This document shows, one piece after another, positions 1 to 6,530 of a stretch of DNA of 8,230 bases. The translations under genes were made by a program, and so were the position numbers. Positions within the stretch are counted from its first letter, which is position 1, and the number at the start of each line of letters is the position of its first letter. Under the pieces are notes generated by a model. It made no database searches, was not told the DNA's origin, and saw nothing but the letters and a program-made list of their open reading frames with translations. The DNA is from Streptococcaceae bacterium (GTDB taxonomy: Bacteria; Bacillota; Bacilli; Lactobacillales; Streptococcaceae), in assembly GCA_031285105.1 (NCBI GenBank), contig JAITWV010000332.1, positions 1 through 8,230 on the forward strand, written 5' to 3'.

Positions 1-1029
1 TGGTGAGGCAAAAACAGTCGTTGGAATGACAGGGTAGGTAATAGGCTCATCTAAATTTTCACTGATAAAGCGAGCAATATAACGTCCTTGATAAGCGCCA
101 ACAGGTGTTAATTTTGGCACACCAGCCTTAGCAACATCGCCAATGGCAAAAATAGTTGGATTACTTGTCATTAGTTTATCATCAACCAAAATTCCATTTT
201 CATCATATTGCACACCAGCTTTTTCTAAATTCATTCCTTGAATATTGGCTACTCGACCGGTGGCTGCGAAAACTTTATCGGTTAAAAATTCTTTTTCATT
301 CGTTAATTTAACGAGGATTTTTCCATTTTGTTGACTGAGCGACTCAACACTTGATTCATAAAGCAATTCAATTCCACGTTGTTTAAATTCTTCCATTAAT
401 TCAGTCGTTAATTCTTCATCAAAACCTCTTAATGCTTTATCACCACGAATAATCAAGCGTACCTGACTTCCAGCAAGATTCGCTAAACTGGCAAATTCCA
501 CTGCAATATAACCTGCACCAATGAATGTAATATCTTCAGGCATTTCAGGCATTTTTAAAAAGTCTTCTGAACTCAAAGCAAAATTGGAACCACTAAATTG
601 CACCTTTCTAGGCATTTGTCCCATTGCTAAAATCCACTTGTCGGCATGAATTTGTTGTCCATCAGGCAGTTCAATTGTATTTTCATCAATAAACGTAGCT
701 AAACCAGAAAAGCTTGGAATACCACTTGATTTTAAGCCATTGAGTGTTTTTTCAGGAGTTAATGAAGTGTACCCTTCTTTTCGCTTCATCAAAGTAGGCC
801 AATCAACTTTTAAATTCCCAGTAATCCCTTTTCCTTGGAGTAGCTGCGTATGTCTAAGCGCATCAGTTGCAGAAACGAGAAATTTCTTAGGATCACAACC
901 ATAATTTGGGCAAGTGCCGCCCCACAGATATTTTTCAAAGACAGCTACATTGACTCCATTTGCTTTTAAACCAAAGGCAGCCGATAATCCAGCTGGTCCT
1001 GCACCGATTACACCAACATCAAAATGCAT
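1..1029 (-). CDS. NADPH-dependent FAD disulfide oxidoreductase, glutathione reductase-like (C-terminus off window)
   Basis: The first 343 residues of a class I pyridine nucleotide-disulfide oxidoreductase are visible; family members run about 440-460, so the C-terminal dimerisation domain and its expected His-Glu active-site base lie outside the window. Seen directly: FAD dinucleotide-binding motif GAGPAG (residues 9-14), redox-active disulfide C40-PNYG-C45 followed by DPKK, NAD(P) Rossmann motif GAGYIAVEFA (171-180), and the second FAD motif IFAIGDVA (293-300). R195 and R201 in IIRGDKALR sit six residues apart, like the arginines that bind the NADPH 2'-phosphate in glutathione reductase, so NADPH is the likely donor. 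The start is the ATG at 1027-1029, with GGAGGA six bases upstream. The gene begins 15 bases after the upstream permease stop and is probably co-transcribed with it. The substrate is unknown: glutathione, another low-molecular-weight disulfide or a metal ion are all possible. The fold is certain; the exact reaction is not. Confidence 0.85.
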   Translation of the reverse strand, partial: MHFDVGVIGAGPAGLSAAFGLKANGVNVAVFEKYLWGGTCPNYGCDPKKFLVSATDALRHTQLLQGKGITGNLKVDWPTLMKRKEGYTSLTPEKTLNGLKSSGIPSFSGLATFIDENTIELPDGQQIHADKWILAMGQMPRKVQFSGSNFALSSEDFLKMPEMPEDITFIGAGYIAVEFASLANLAGSQVRLIIRGDKALRGFDEELTTELMEEFKQRGIELLYESSVESLSQQNGKILVKLTNEKEFLTDKVFAATGRVANIQGMNLEKAGVQYDENGILVDDKLMTSNPTIFAIGDVAKAGVPKLTPVGAYQGRYIARFISENLDEPITYPVIPTTVFASP

Positions 1030-1035
1030 AATTTT

Positions 1036-1041
1036 TCCTCC
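1036..1041 (-). promoter_or_regulatory. Ribosome binding site of the oxidoreductase gene
   Basis: On the minus strand this reads GGAGGA, six bases before the ATG at 1029. It lies in the 15-base gap after the permease stop codon and fixes the start of a gene whose end is not visible. Confidence 0.85.
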
Positions 1042-1044
1042 ATC

Positions 1045-2559
1045 TTATAACAGATTATTTGTTTTTAAAAATTGATAAGCCACAGCAGCGGGGTCTTTTT
1101 GCAAAACATCGACTTGATAATTCATCTGAATCATTTCTTCTTCGGTAATTTTTCCAGCCAATTTATTTAAAATACTTTCTAATTCAGGAAAACGATTCAA
1201 CGTTTCCTTGCGAATTAATGGTGCTGCTTGATAAGGTGGAAATAGTTTTTGATCATCAATTAAAGTCACTAAATCATACGTTTTTAAGGCTGAATCTGTT
1301 GAATAGCCATCAACCACATTCACCGACCCATTCTTGATTGCTTGATAACGTAAATTTGGTTGCATGGTGGAAACTGGGAAATTTAGACCGTATAATTTTT
1401 GCAGTCCTTTCCAACCATCTTCTCGGTCAGTAAATTCTAGAGAAAATCCGCCTTTTAATTGATTTTGAATGGATAGTAAATCAGAAATCTTTGTTAAATT
1501 ATGTTCCTTAGCAAATGCTCGTTTTACCGCTACTGCATAGGTATCTTGAAAGCTTGTTGGTTTTAAATAGACAAAATTATCTTGCTTTAAAATTGCCTCG
1601 CGGGCGTATTCATAAACGATTTGTGGGTCATTTGAGGTATTGGTATTTTTCTTTAAAAGTGTGCCGGTAATTGTTCCTGTAAATTCTGGATAAAGGTCAA
1701 TATCTCCTGAGCGTAAGGCATTATACAAAAAGCTGGTATTGCCAAAATTTTCTTTCAATGTGACTTGAATATCCGAATGAGCTTCAATCAATAATTTATA
1801 CATATTAATCAAAATATCTGGTTCAGCCCCTAATTTTCCAGCGATCGTAATCTGTTTAGTTTGAGCACTAGAATGATTCGTATAAATAAATGAGCCACCT
1901 AACGATAGTAAAATCGAAGCTGATGCAATCAAGACATTTTTCAATCGTGCTTTTTCAAGGAGGTGAATGGCAAAACTAAAAATTACCGCTAATATCGCCG
2001 AAGAAATCGCTCCAATCAAAATAAGACTCATATTGTTTCGATCAATACCTAGTAAAATGAAACTTCCCAAGCCACCAGCACCAATCAAAGCAGCTAAAGT
2101 CGCCGTTCCAATAATCATAACTGAAGCGGTCCGTACCCCAGAAAGGATATAGGGTAAAGCAAGGGCGATTTCAAATTTTAACAAACGTTCTTTCTTAGTC
2201 ATTCCAAAAGCAATCGATGCTTCTTGTAGTGAAGGGTCAATTTTACTCAAACCAGTATAAGTGCTTTGAAGAATTGGAAAAATCCCGTAAATAATTAGGG
2301 CAATTACTGCCGGCAACGTCCCAATTCCCACCATCGGAATCAAAATACCCAACAAAGCAAGTGAGGGAATCGTTTGAAAAATGCCAGTAACCTGTAGCAT
2401 TCCTTCAGCAATTTTTTTATAACGACTCAACAAAATCGCCAAAGGAATGGCAATTGCAGCTGCGACAAACAAAGAAATCAACGAAATCTGCGTATGTTGA
2501 ATGAAGCTTTGGATAAATTCATTTCTTCTAGCAAATAAAACATCAAAAAAATGTAGCAT
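1045..2559 (-). CDS. egtU: ABC importer permease fused to substrate-binding domain, EgtU-like (ergothioneine) / OpuC family
   Basis: This 504-residue membrane protein joins an importer permease to its own extracellular substrate-binding domain. About five hydrophobic segments fill residues 25-205, with a BPD-type permease EAA loop at 113-128 (EASIAFGMTKKERLLK) that should contact the ATPase. A further segment (208-227) anchors an OpuAC/QAT-type binding domain (236-504). Visible binding-domain motifs are GKLGAEPD (241-248), SGDIDLYPEFTGT (284-296), a DREDGW segment near 378-383 and VVDGYSTDS (415-423). The permease-first fusion, the length and these motifs match my recollection of EgtU, the ergothioneine importer subunit of Streptococcus pneumoniae and Helicobacter pylori. 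A quaternary-amine osmoprotectant importer is the main alternative. The open frame extends to a TTG at 2580 inside the ATPase gene. The ATG at 2557-2559 is preferred because AAGGGG lies eight bases before it and the ATPase stop ends one base upstream, implying translational coupling. Confidence 0.85.
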   Translation of the reverse strand: MLHFFDVLFARRNEFIQSFIQHTQISLISLFVAAAIAIPLAILLSRYKKIAEGMLQVTGIFQTIPSLALLGILIPMVGIGTLPAVIALIIYGIFPILQSTYTGLSKIDPSLQEASIAFGMTKKERLLKFEIALALPYILSGVRTASVMIIGTATLAALIGAGGLGSFILLGIDRNNMSLILIGAISSAILAVIFSFAIHLLEKARLKNVLIASASILLSLGGSFIYTNHSSAQTKQITIAGKLGAEPDILINMYKLLIEAHSDIQVTLKENFGNTSFLYNALRSGDIDLYPEFTGTITGTLLKKNTNTSNDPQIVYEYAREAILKQDNFVYLKPTSFQDTYAVAVKRAFAKEHNLTKISDLLSIQNQLKGGFSLEFTDREDGWKGLQKLYGLNFPVSTMQPNLRYQAIKNGSVNVVDGYSTDSALKTYDLVTLIDDQKLFPPYQAAPLIRKETLNRFPELESILNKLAGKITEEEMIQMNYQVDVLQKDPAAVAYQFLKTNNLL

Positions 2560-2560
2560 A

Positions 2561-3343
2561 TTATCTACCCCTTCTTTCAATTTCTGCTTGTAACTCTTTT
2601 GTCGAATAATCCTCTAAATGATGATGGTGTTTTTGGAACAAGTCAGCCACAAATTGATTCGCAGGCTTTTGCTGGATGTTTTCAGGTGTATCAATCTGCT
2701 GAATAACCCCTTGATTCATCACCGCAATTTTATCTCCTAATATCGTTGCTTCTTGCATATCATGAGTAACAAAAAGAACCGTTGATTGAAGCTGGTGATG
2801 AATTTGTTTAATCAATTGTTGCAATCCCTCACGAGAAATTGGATCTAGGGCACTAAACGGTTCATCCATCAAAATAATTTTAGGATTAGCCGCAATCGCT
2901 CTTAAAATACCGATACGTTGTTGTTCACCACCAGACAATTCACTTGGCTTACGCTTGAGATAAATAGTTGGATCTAAATGAACAAAATTTAATAACTCTT
3001 TTGTCCGCTCTAAGCGTTTTTCCTTTGCCCAACCTTTCATTTCAGGAATCAACTCAATATTTTCTTGCACCGTTAAATTAGGAAAAAGGGCAATTTGTTG
3101 CAGCACATAGCCAGTTTCTAAACGATGTGTACGTAAATTTAAATCAGTTATTTTCACTCCATCAATGAAAATATCACCACTAGTTGCTTCAATCAAACGA
3201 TTCACCATTTTAAGAGTCGTCGTTTTCCCACTCCCACTAGCACCAACTAACACAAAAAATTCACCATCATGCACTTTGAAACTAGCATTTGAAAGCACCT
3301 TTTTATCCTTATAAACTTTTGTGACATCTATAAATTCAATCAT
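2561..3343 (-). CDS. egtV: ABC importer ATPase without CBS domains, EgtV-like / OpuC family
   Basis: This 260-residue cytoplasmic nucleotide-binding subunit should energise the permease encoded immediately downstream. All catalytic motifs are present: Walker A GASGSGKT (34-41), Q-loop glutamine at 82-83, ABC signature LSGGEQQR (136-143), Walker B IILMDEP (156-162), D-loop SALD (164-167) and switch histidine H194 in VTHD. Osmoprotectant ATPases such as OpuCA carry a C-terminal pair of CBS domains that sense ionic strength. Here the protein ends about 35 residues after the nucleotide-binding domain, so osmotic gating by CBS is absent, as in EgtV. The short tail holds four consecutive histidines (239-242) and a charged, probably helical end. 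The ATG at 3341-3343 follows an AAGGGGTG ribosome binding site. This is the first gene of the minus-strand operon, and its stop is one base before the next ATG. Function as an importer ATPase is secure; the substrate assignment is inferred. Confidence 0.9.
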   Translation of the reverse strand: MIEFIDVTKVYKDKKVLSNASFKVHDGEFFVLVGASGSGKTTTLKMVNRLIEATSGDIFIDGVKITDLNLRTHRLETGYVLQQIALFPNLTVQENIELIPEMKGWAKEKRLERTKELLNFVHLDPTIYLKRKPSELSGGEQQRIGILRAIAANPKIILMDEPFSALDPISREGLQQLIKQIHHQLQSTVLFVTHDMQEATILGDKIAVMNQGVIQQIDTPENIQQKPANQFVADLFQKHHHHLEDYSTKELQAEIERRGR

Positions 3344-3366
3344 TTTCTCACCCCTTCAATACGCTC

Positions 3367-3375
3367 ATTTTATCA
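3367..3375 (-). promoter_or_regulatory. Possible extended -10 promoter element of the transporter operon
   Basis: The minus strand reads TGATAAAAT, a TGn extended -10 with TAAAAT as the hexamer. Transcription would start close to the ribosome binding site of the ATPase gene and leave a 5' leader of only about 20 bases. No good -35 lies at the right distance; TTTCAC is 19 bases upstream. Another TATACT-like hexamer further upstream also lacks a -35. Treat as a candidate only. Confidence 0.3.
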
Positions 3376-3457
3376 TGACTGCTTAAATTAAGTGAAAATA
3401 ACCCCCTCAATTCATTTGAGTATACGAATTTAGCTCAAAAATATTTTAGATAAAGTA

Positions 3458-3472
3458 TTGACAACGTTTTCT
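3458..3472 (+). promoter_or_regulatory. cre site (CcpA operator) overlapping the -35
   Basis: TTGACAACGTTTTCT matches the Gram-positive cre consensus WTGNAANCGNWNNCW at every constrained position except one (C in place of the first A of AA). It contains the entire -35 hexamer, so bound CcpA-HPr(Ser-P) would be expected to exclude RNA polymerase and repress the operon when glucose is present. A role in carbon catabolite repression suits a beta-glucoside operon. The match is seen in the sequence; binding is inferred. Confidence 0.7.
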
Positions 3473-3486
3473 AACCATGATACTAT
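3458..3486 (+). promoter_or_regulatory. Sigma-A promoter of the bgl operon
   Basis: A perfect -35 TTGACA (3458-3463) is followed after 17 bases by TACTAT (3481-3486). The -10 is preceded by TGA, making an extended -10. This is the strongest promoter-like sequence seen in the window. A transcript starting near 3493 would contain the antiterminator/terminator leader just downstream, and then licT. Confidence 0.85.
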
Positions 3487-3501
3487 GTCCTTAACGAAAA
3501 C

Positions 3502-3531
3502 GGAGTGTCACTGATACGATCAGGCACCACC
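3502..3531 (+). promoter_or_regulatory. RAT1: ribonucleic antiterminator site for LicT in the leader
   Basis: This 30-base element has the LicT/BglG antiterminator layout. It starts with GGAGTG, has the central ACTG(N)TACG...CAGGC core, and ends in CACCACC, which can pair with the 5' end. The apical stem CTGAT/ATCAG closes an ACG loop. Its last four bases (3528-3531) are also the first four of the terminator stem, so RNA bound by dimeric LicT cannot form the terminator. It differs from the classical 29-base B. subtilis element by one extra base in the upper part. Confidence 0.85.
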
Positions 3532-3578
3532 AATTTTAAAACAGGCTTTTAAGGTCTATTTTAAGTTGGTGTTTTTTT
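3528..3578 (+). terminator. Conditional intrinsic terminator in the licT leader
   Basis: The 5' arm CACCAATTTTAAA (3528-3540) pairs with the 3' arm TTTTAAGTTGGTG (3559-3571) with one wobble and one mismatch, followed by seven Ts (3572-3578). Overlap with RAT1 makes it conditional on LicT activity. Without inducer, most transcripts should stop here, about 30 bases before licT. Confidence 0.85.
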
Positions 3579-3606
3579 GTTTCAAAATCCTCATCAGGAG
3601 GTGGAT

Positions 3607-4467
3607 ATGATTTATCTTGTTGTGAAGTCTTTAAACAACAATTTGGTTTTAGCAGTTGATGAAAACCAAGAAGAATTAGTTTTATTCGGCAAGGGAATTG
3701 GTTTTAAAAAGAAAAAAGATGATGAAATTGATGCGACCTTGATTACCAAAATCTATAAGTCACAAGATTTTCATTCAGATTTTACTTCGATTATTGAACA
3801 TATTCCTGAAGAAACGTTTAGTGTAACGCAAGAAATTGTTACTCAAGCGACCGATTATCTGGGTGTGAAGTTAAATCCAAGTATCTTAGTTGCGCTTTCT
3901 GATCATATCCAAGGAGCTTTGGATCGTCAAAAAAGCAAAATTCAATTAAGTGATACCACATTGCAGTGGGAAATTCCATTTTTGTACTATAAAGAGTACG
4001 AATTTGGCAAACAATCCTTAAGTATCATTGAAAAAGAGTTAGGAGCAACACTACCTAGTCTTGAAGCTTCGTTTATTGCCCTACATTTTGTCAACGCACA
4101 AGATGGAGTGAATTCAATGAATGAAACGATTTTAATCACTGAAATCATCAAAAATATGGTCAAAATTATTCAACAGCTTTTTGATCGAACCTTGGATAAG
4201 GAAAGTATTGATTATTCTAGATTTGTCACTCACGTGCGCTACTTTATTAATCGCCAATTGCATAATAAAGCACAAGATAGTAACCAAGATGATCGTTTGT
4301 ACCAAATTATTCAAGAAAATTATCCGAAAAGTTTTGCCGTCAGCTTAATGATTAAGGATATGCTCAAAAAACAATACAATATTCAAATGGTTGATAGCGA
4401 AATTGTTTATCTCGTTATACATATTGATCGTGTTGTCAATAATGCAATAGACCTTTCCCATAACTGA
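3607..4467 (+). CDS. licT: BglG/SacY-family transcription antiterminator LicT
   Basis: This 286-residue RNA-binding regulator stops premature termination when beta-glucosides are available. Residues 1-55 form the co-antiterminator RNA-binding domain, with the typical SLNNNLVL and GKGIGFKKKK segments. PRD1 (about 65-170) and PRD2 (about 171-286) follow. The four PRD histidines phosphorylated by the PTS are all in place: H100 (SDHIQ), H160 (ALHFVNA), H209 (THVRYF) and H272 (VIHIDRV). By family knowledge, phosphorylation of PRD1 by the beta-glucoside EII inactivates the protein, and HPr-dependent phosphorylation of PRD2 activates it and adds a second layer of catabolite control. Length matches LicT (about 280). 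The reading frame opens at a TTG at 3577 inside the terminator T-run. The ATG at 3607 is chosen because AGGAGG (3596-3601) precedes it by five bases. RAT sites lie on both sides of the gene. Confidence 0.95.
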   Translation: MIYLVVKSLNNNLVLAVDENQEELVLFGKGIGFKKKKDDEIDATLITKIYKSQDFHSDFTSIIEHIPEETFSVTQEIVTQATDYLGVKLNPSILVALSDHIQGALDRQKSKIQLSDTTLQWEIPFLYYKEYEFGKQSLSIIEKELGATLPSLEASFIALHFVNAQDGVNSMNETILITEIIKNMVKIIQQLFDRTLDKESIDYSRFVTHVRYFINRQLHNKAQDSNQDDRLYQIIQENYPKSFAVSLMIKDMLKKQYNIQMVDSEIVYLVIHIDRVVNNAIDLSHN

Positions 4468-4510
4468 GGGTGCTTGCCAGATAGGCAAGTGCAATCAGTT
4501 GTGGGAGAGG
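4452..4510 (+). other. Long hairpin spanning the licT stop codon, no T-tract
   Basis: The last five licT codons plus the stop (arm 4452-4467) can pair with 4495-4510 in 16 consecutive base pairs, two of them G-U. Inside, CTTGCC (4473-4478) pairs with GGCAAG (4484-4489) around an AGATA loop. The two stems are joined across a few wobbles and a tandem G-A mismatch. No run of Ts follows, so it is not a standard terminator, and its sequence does not fit a RAT. It may stabilise or be a processing point for the licT-bglP mRNA; the role is unknown. Confidence 0.7.
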
Positions 4511-4526
4511 GCTTAAATAAATTTTA

Positions 4527-4555
4527 GGTGTGTAACTAATTAATAGGCATTAACC
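4527..4555 (+). promoter_or_regulatory. RAT2: ribonucleic antiterminator site upstream of the PTS gene
   Basis: This element has the canonical 29-base length, begins GGTGTGT and ends GGCATTAACC. The AACT and AGGC core elements sit at positions close to those of the classical LicT site. The apical stem is only CTA/TAG around ATTAA, weaker than RAT1. Its last four bases (AACC, 4552-4555) are the first four of the following terminator stem. LicT should therefore act a second time, between its own gene and the PTS gene. Confidence 0.8.
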
Positions 4556-4610
4556 TGAATGAATAGACAAGTCATAAAAAGACTGGTTTATTTATTCAGG
4601 TTTTTGTTTT
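4552..4610 (+). terminator. Conditional intrinsic terminator between licT and bglP
   Basis: AACCTGAATGAATA (4552-4565) pairs with TATTTATTCAGGTT (4589-4602), a 14-bp stem with one G-U pair. An inner AGTC/GACT pair lies inside the loop. A broken T-tract (TTT G TTTT, 4603-4610) follows. Because the 5' arm shares four bases with RAT2, the hairpin is mutually exclusive with the LicT-bound antiterminator. When LicT is inactive it would leave licT expressed at a low level but block bglP and bglA. Confidence 0.85.
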
Positions 4611-4632
4611 GCTCAAAAAGGAGAGGAAAGTC

Positions 4633-6501
4633 ATGGGAAACAAAGAATTAGCCCAAAAAATTATCGAAGAAATTGGAGGAAGCGACAACATTACACAAAA
4701 CTGGCACTGTATTACGCGTCTACGTTTTAATGTTGTTAATCCAAAAGAAGTGCAACTAGAAAATTTACAAAATCTTGAAGGTGTGATGGGTGCTCGTTTT
4801 CAAGGAGACCAATTACAAGTCATTATTGGAAGTGAAGTTGCCAATGTTTTTAATGAAGTGAAGAATTTAGTTGGTACGAACACCAATGAAGCAAAACCAG
4901 CGCATAAAGAAAATATCATCAACCGCATATTAGATGTTATTTCAGGTATTTTCACCCCAATTTTACCAGCGATTGTTGGTGGTGGATTATTAAAAGGAAT
5001 TTTAGCGATTCTTGGTGCGACACATATCCTAGCAGCAACAAGTCCAACGTATGAAATTTTGAGTGCTTTTTCAGACGCGATGTTTTATTTCTTCCCATTT
5101 TTAATCGCCATGTCAGCAGCTAATAAATTTAAAACAAGTCCATCCATTTCGCTAGCTTTAGCCGGTGTGTTGATGTATCCAACATTTGTAAACTTGGCAG
5201 CAGCAGGTGAGGTAACTAGATTAACATTTTTAGGTTTCTTGCCAGTGCCAGTTGCCAATTATTCATCCTCTGTTTTACCAATGATTTTAGGTATTTGGGT
5301 GTTGAGTTATGTTGAAAAAGGCTTGAAGAAAATCGTTCCTAAGTCATTAGATATCGTCTTTACACCATTATTAAGTTTACTTGCAACCGCACCGATTTTA
5401 TTAGCAGTAATTGCGCCACTTGGCAGTTATATTGGTCGTTACTTAGACTTAATTTTTAGCACATTGTTCACAGTTGCAGGTCCTCTTGGTGGTGCATTGA
5501 TGGGTGGTTTAATGCCGGTTATTGTTATTACAGGTATGCACTATGCGTTTTTCCCAGGAGCATTTGTTAGTTTACAAACATTAGGTTATGAAAAGATGTT
5601 GTTACCAATGAATATCGTGGCCAATCTTTCACAAGCAGGAGCAACTTTAGCAGTCTTGTTAAAAACCAAAGATGAAAAAATGAAACAAGTTGCCTTTTCA
5701 GCGTTCATTCCAGCAATTTTTGGAATTACCGAACCAGCGATTTATGGGGTAACCATGAAATTGAAGAAACCATTTTACGCAAGTTTAATCGGTGGAGCGG
5801 TTGGTGGTGCCATTTTAGGTGGGTTTGGCGTGAAAGCTTTTAGTTTTACCTTGCCAGGTGTTTTAGCTTTACCAACTTATATTGAAAATGGAACAAATAA
5901 TTTCATCTATGCCTTAGTTGGTGTAGCAGCAAGTTTTGTCATTGGTTTTGTCGCAACATTATTCTTAAAATTTGAGTCAAGTGAAGTAGCACAAACGACA
6001 CCAAAAGAAGCTCAATCAACTGTTTCAAAAGTAAGTGGGCCAAAATACGTTGCTTCCCCAATGAGTGGTGTCGCCAAAAGCTTATCAGAATGTCCAGATG
6101 AAACTTTTAGCTCAGAGTTAGTTGGTAAAGGAGCGGGCATTATTCCAGAAGAAGGCGTGGTAAAAGCCCCATTTGATGGTGAAATTACCATGACAACACC
6201 AACAAATCATGCGATTGGAATTCGTTCAAATGAAGGAGTAGAAGTCTTAGTTCACATCGGTATTGATACAGTAGACATGAAAGGTGATGGGTTCACACGT
6301 CTAGTCGAAGAAGGTCAAAAAGTTTATTCAGGACAAGCATTGCTAAACTTTGACATCAAAAAAATTCAAGCAAGTGGTCATAGCTTGTTTTCACCAGTGG
6401 TAGTAACAAATACAACTGATTATCTTGACATTATGGGCTATAAAGAAAACAACTCAAAAGTAGTCGCCAACCAAGATGAATTATTAGTTGTTGTTGATTA
6501 A
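4633..6501 (+). CDS. bglP: PTS beta-glucoside transporter subunit EIIBCA
   Basis: This 622-residue membrane permease imports a beta-glucoside and phosphorylates it with phosphate passed from PEP through EI and HPr. Three domains are fused in the order IIB-IIC-IIA. The IIB domain (about 1-90) has its phosphocysteine C26 in NWHCITRLRF. The IIC membrane domain (about 100-450) is glycine- and alanine-rich with around ten hydrophobic segments, a GMHYAFFPG motif near 301-309, and the conserved GITEPAIYG signature at 364-372. A linker precedes the glucose-type IIA domain (about 470-622), with phosphohistidine H541 in VEVLVHIGIDTV and the supporting H526 in NHAIGI. Length and order match BglP/BglF. 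It should also phosphorylate LicT PRD1 when no substrate is present. The ATG at 4633 is preferred over a TTG at 4609 within the terminator T-tract, because AGGAG (4619-4623) lies nine bases before it. Specificity (salicin, arbutin, cellobiose) cannot be read from sequence. Confidence 0.95.
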   Translation: MGNKELAQKIIEEIGGSDNITQNWHCITRLRFNVVNPKEVQLENLQNLEGVMGARFQGDQLQVIIGSEVANVFNEVKNLVGTNTNEAKPAHKENIINRILDVISGIFTPILPAIVGGGLLKGILAILGATHILAATSPTYEILSAFSDAMFYFFPFLIAMSAANKFKTSPSISLALAGVLMYPTFVNLAAAGEVTRLTFLGFLPVPVANYSSSVLPMILGIWVLSYVEKGLKKIVPKSLDIVFTPLLSLLATAPILLAVIAPLGSYIGRYLDLIFSTLFTVAGPLGGALMGGLMPVIVITGMHYAFFPGAFVSLQTLGYEKMLLPMNIVANLSQAGATLAVLLKTKDEKMKQVAFSAFIPAIFGITEPAIYGVTMKLKKPFYASLIGGAVGGAILGGFGVKAFSFTLPGVLALPTYIENGTNNFIYALVGVAASFVIGFVATLFLKFESSEVAQTTPKEAQSTVSKVSGPKYVASPMSGVAKSLSECPDETFSSELVGKGAGIIPEEGVVKAPFDGEITMTTPTNHAIGIRSNEGVEVLVHIGIDTVDMKGDGFTRLVEEGQKVYSGQALLNFDIKKIQASGHSLFSPVVVTNTTDYLDIMGYKENNSKVVANQDELLVVVD

Positions 6502-6530
6502 TAGATAAATTATATTAGGAGGAAAAACAA

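Noticed and set aside
1967..2152. Plus-strand open frame opposite the permease
   Set aside because: It is the complement of membrane-segment codons in a well-supported gene, with no family motif.
2560..2580. TTG start at 2580 giving a seven-residue N-terminal extension of the permease
   Set aside because: It would overlap the ATPase gene and lacks its own ribosome binding site; the ATG at 2559 follows AAGGGG by eight bases.
3577..3606. Upstream TTG start for licT
   Set aside because: It lies in the terminator T-run and has no ribosome binding site; the ATG at 3607 has AGGAGG at the right distance and gives the usual LicT N-terminus.
4132..4314. Minus-strand open frame inside licT
   Set aside because: It is antisense to the intact PRD2 domain and has no supporting signal.
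4452..4520. Hairpin after licT as a third RAT or a terminator
   Set aside because: It lacks the RAT core spacing and is not followed by a T-run, so it is listed as an unexplained structure instead.
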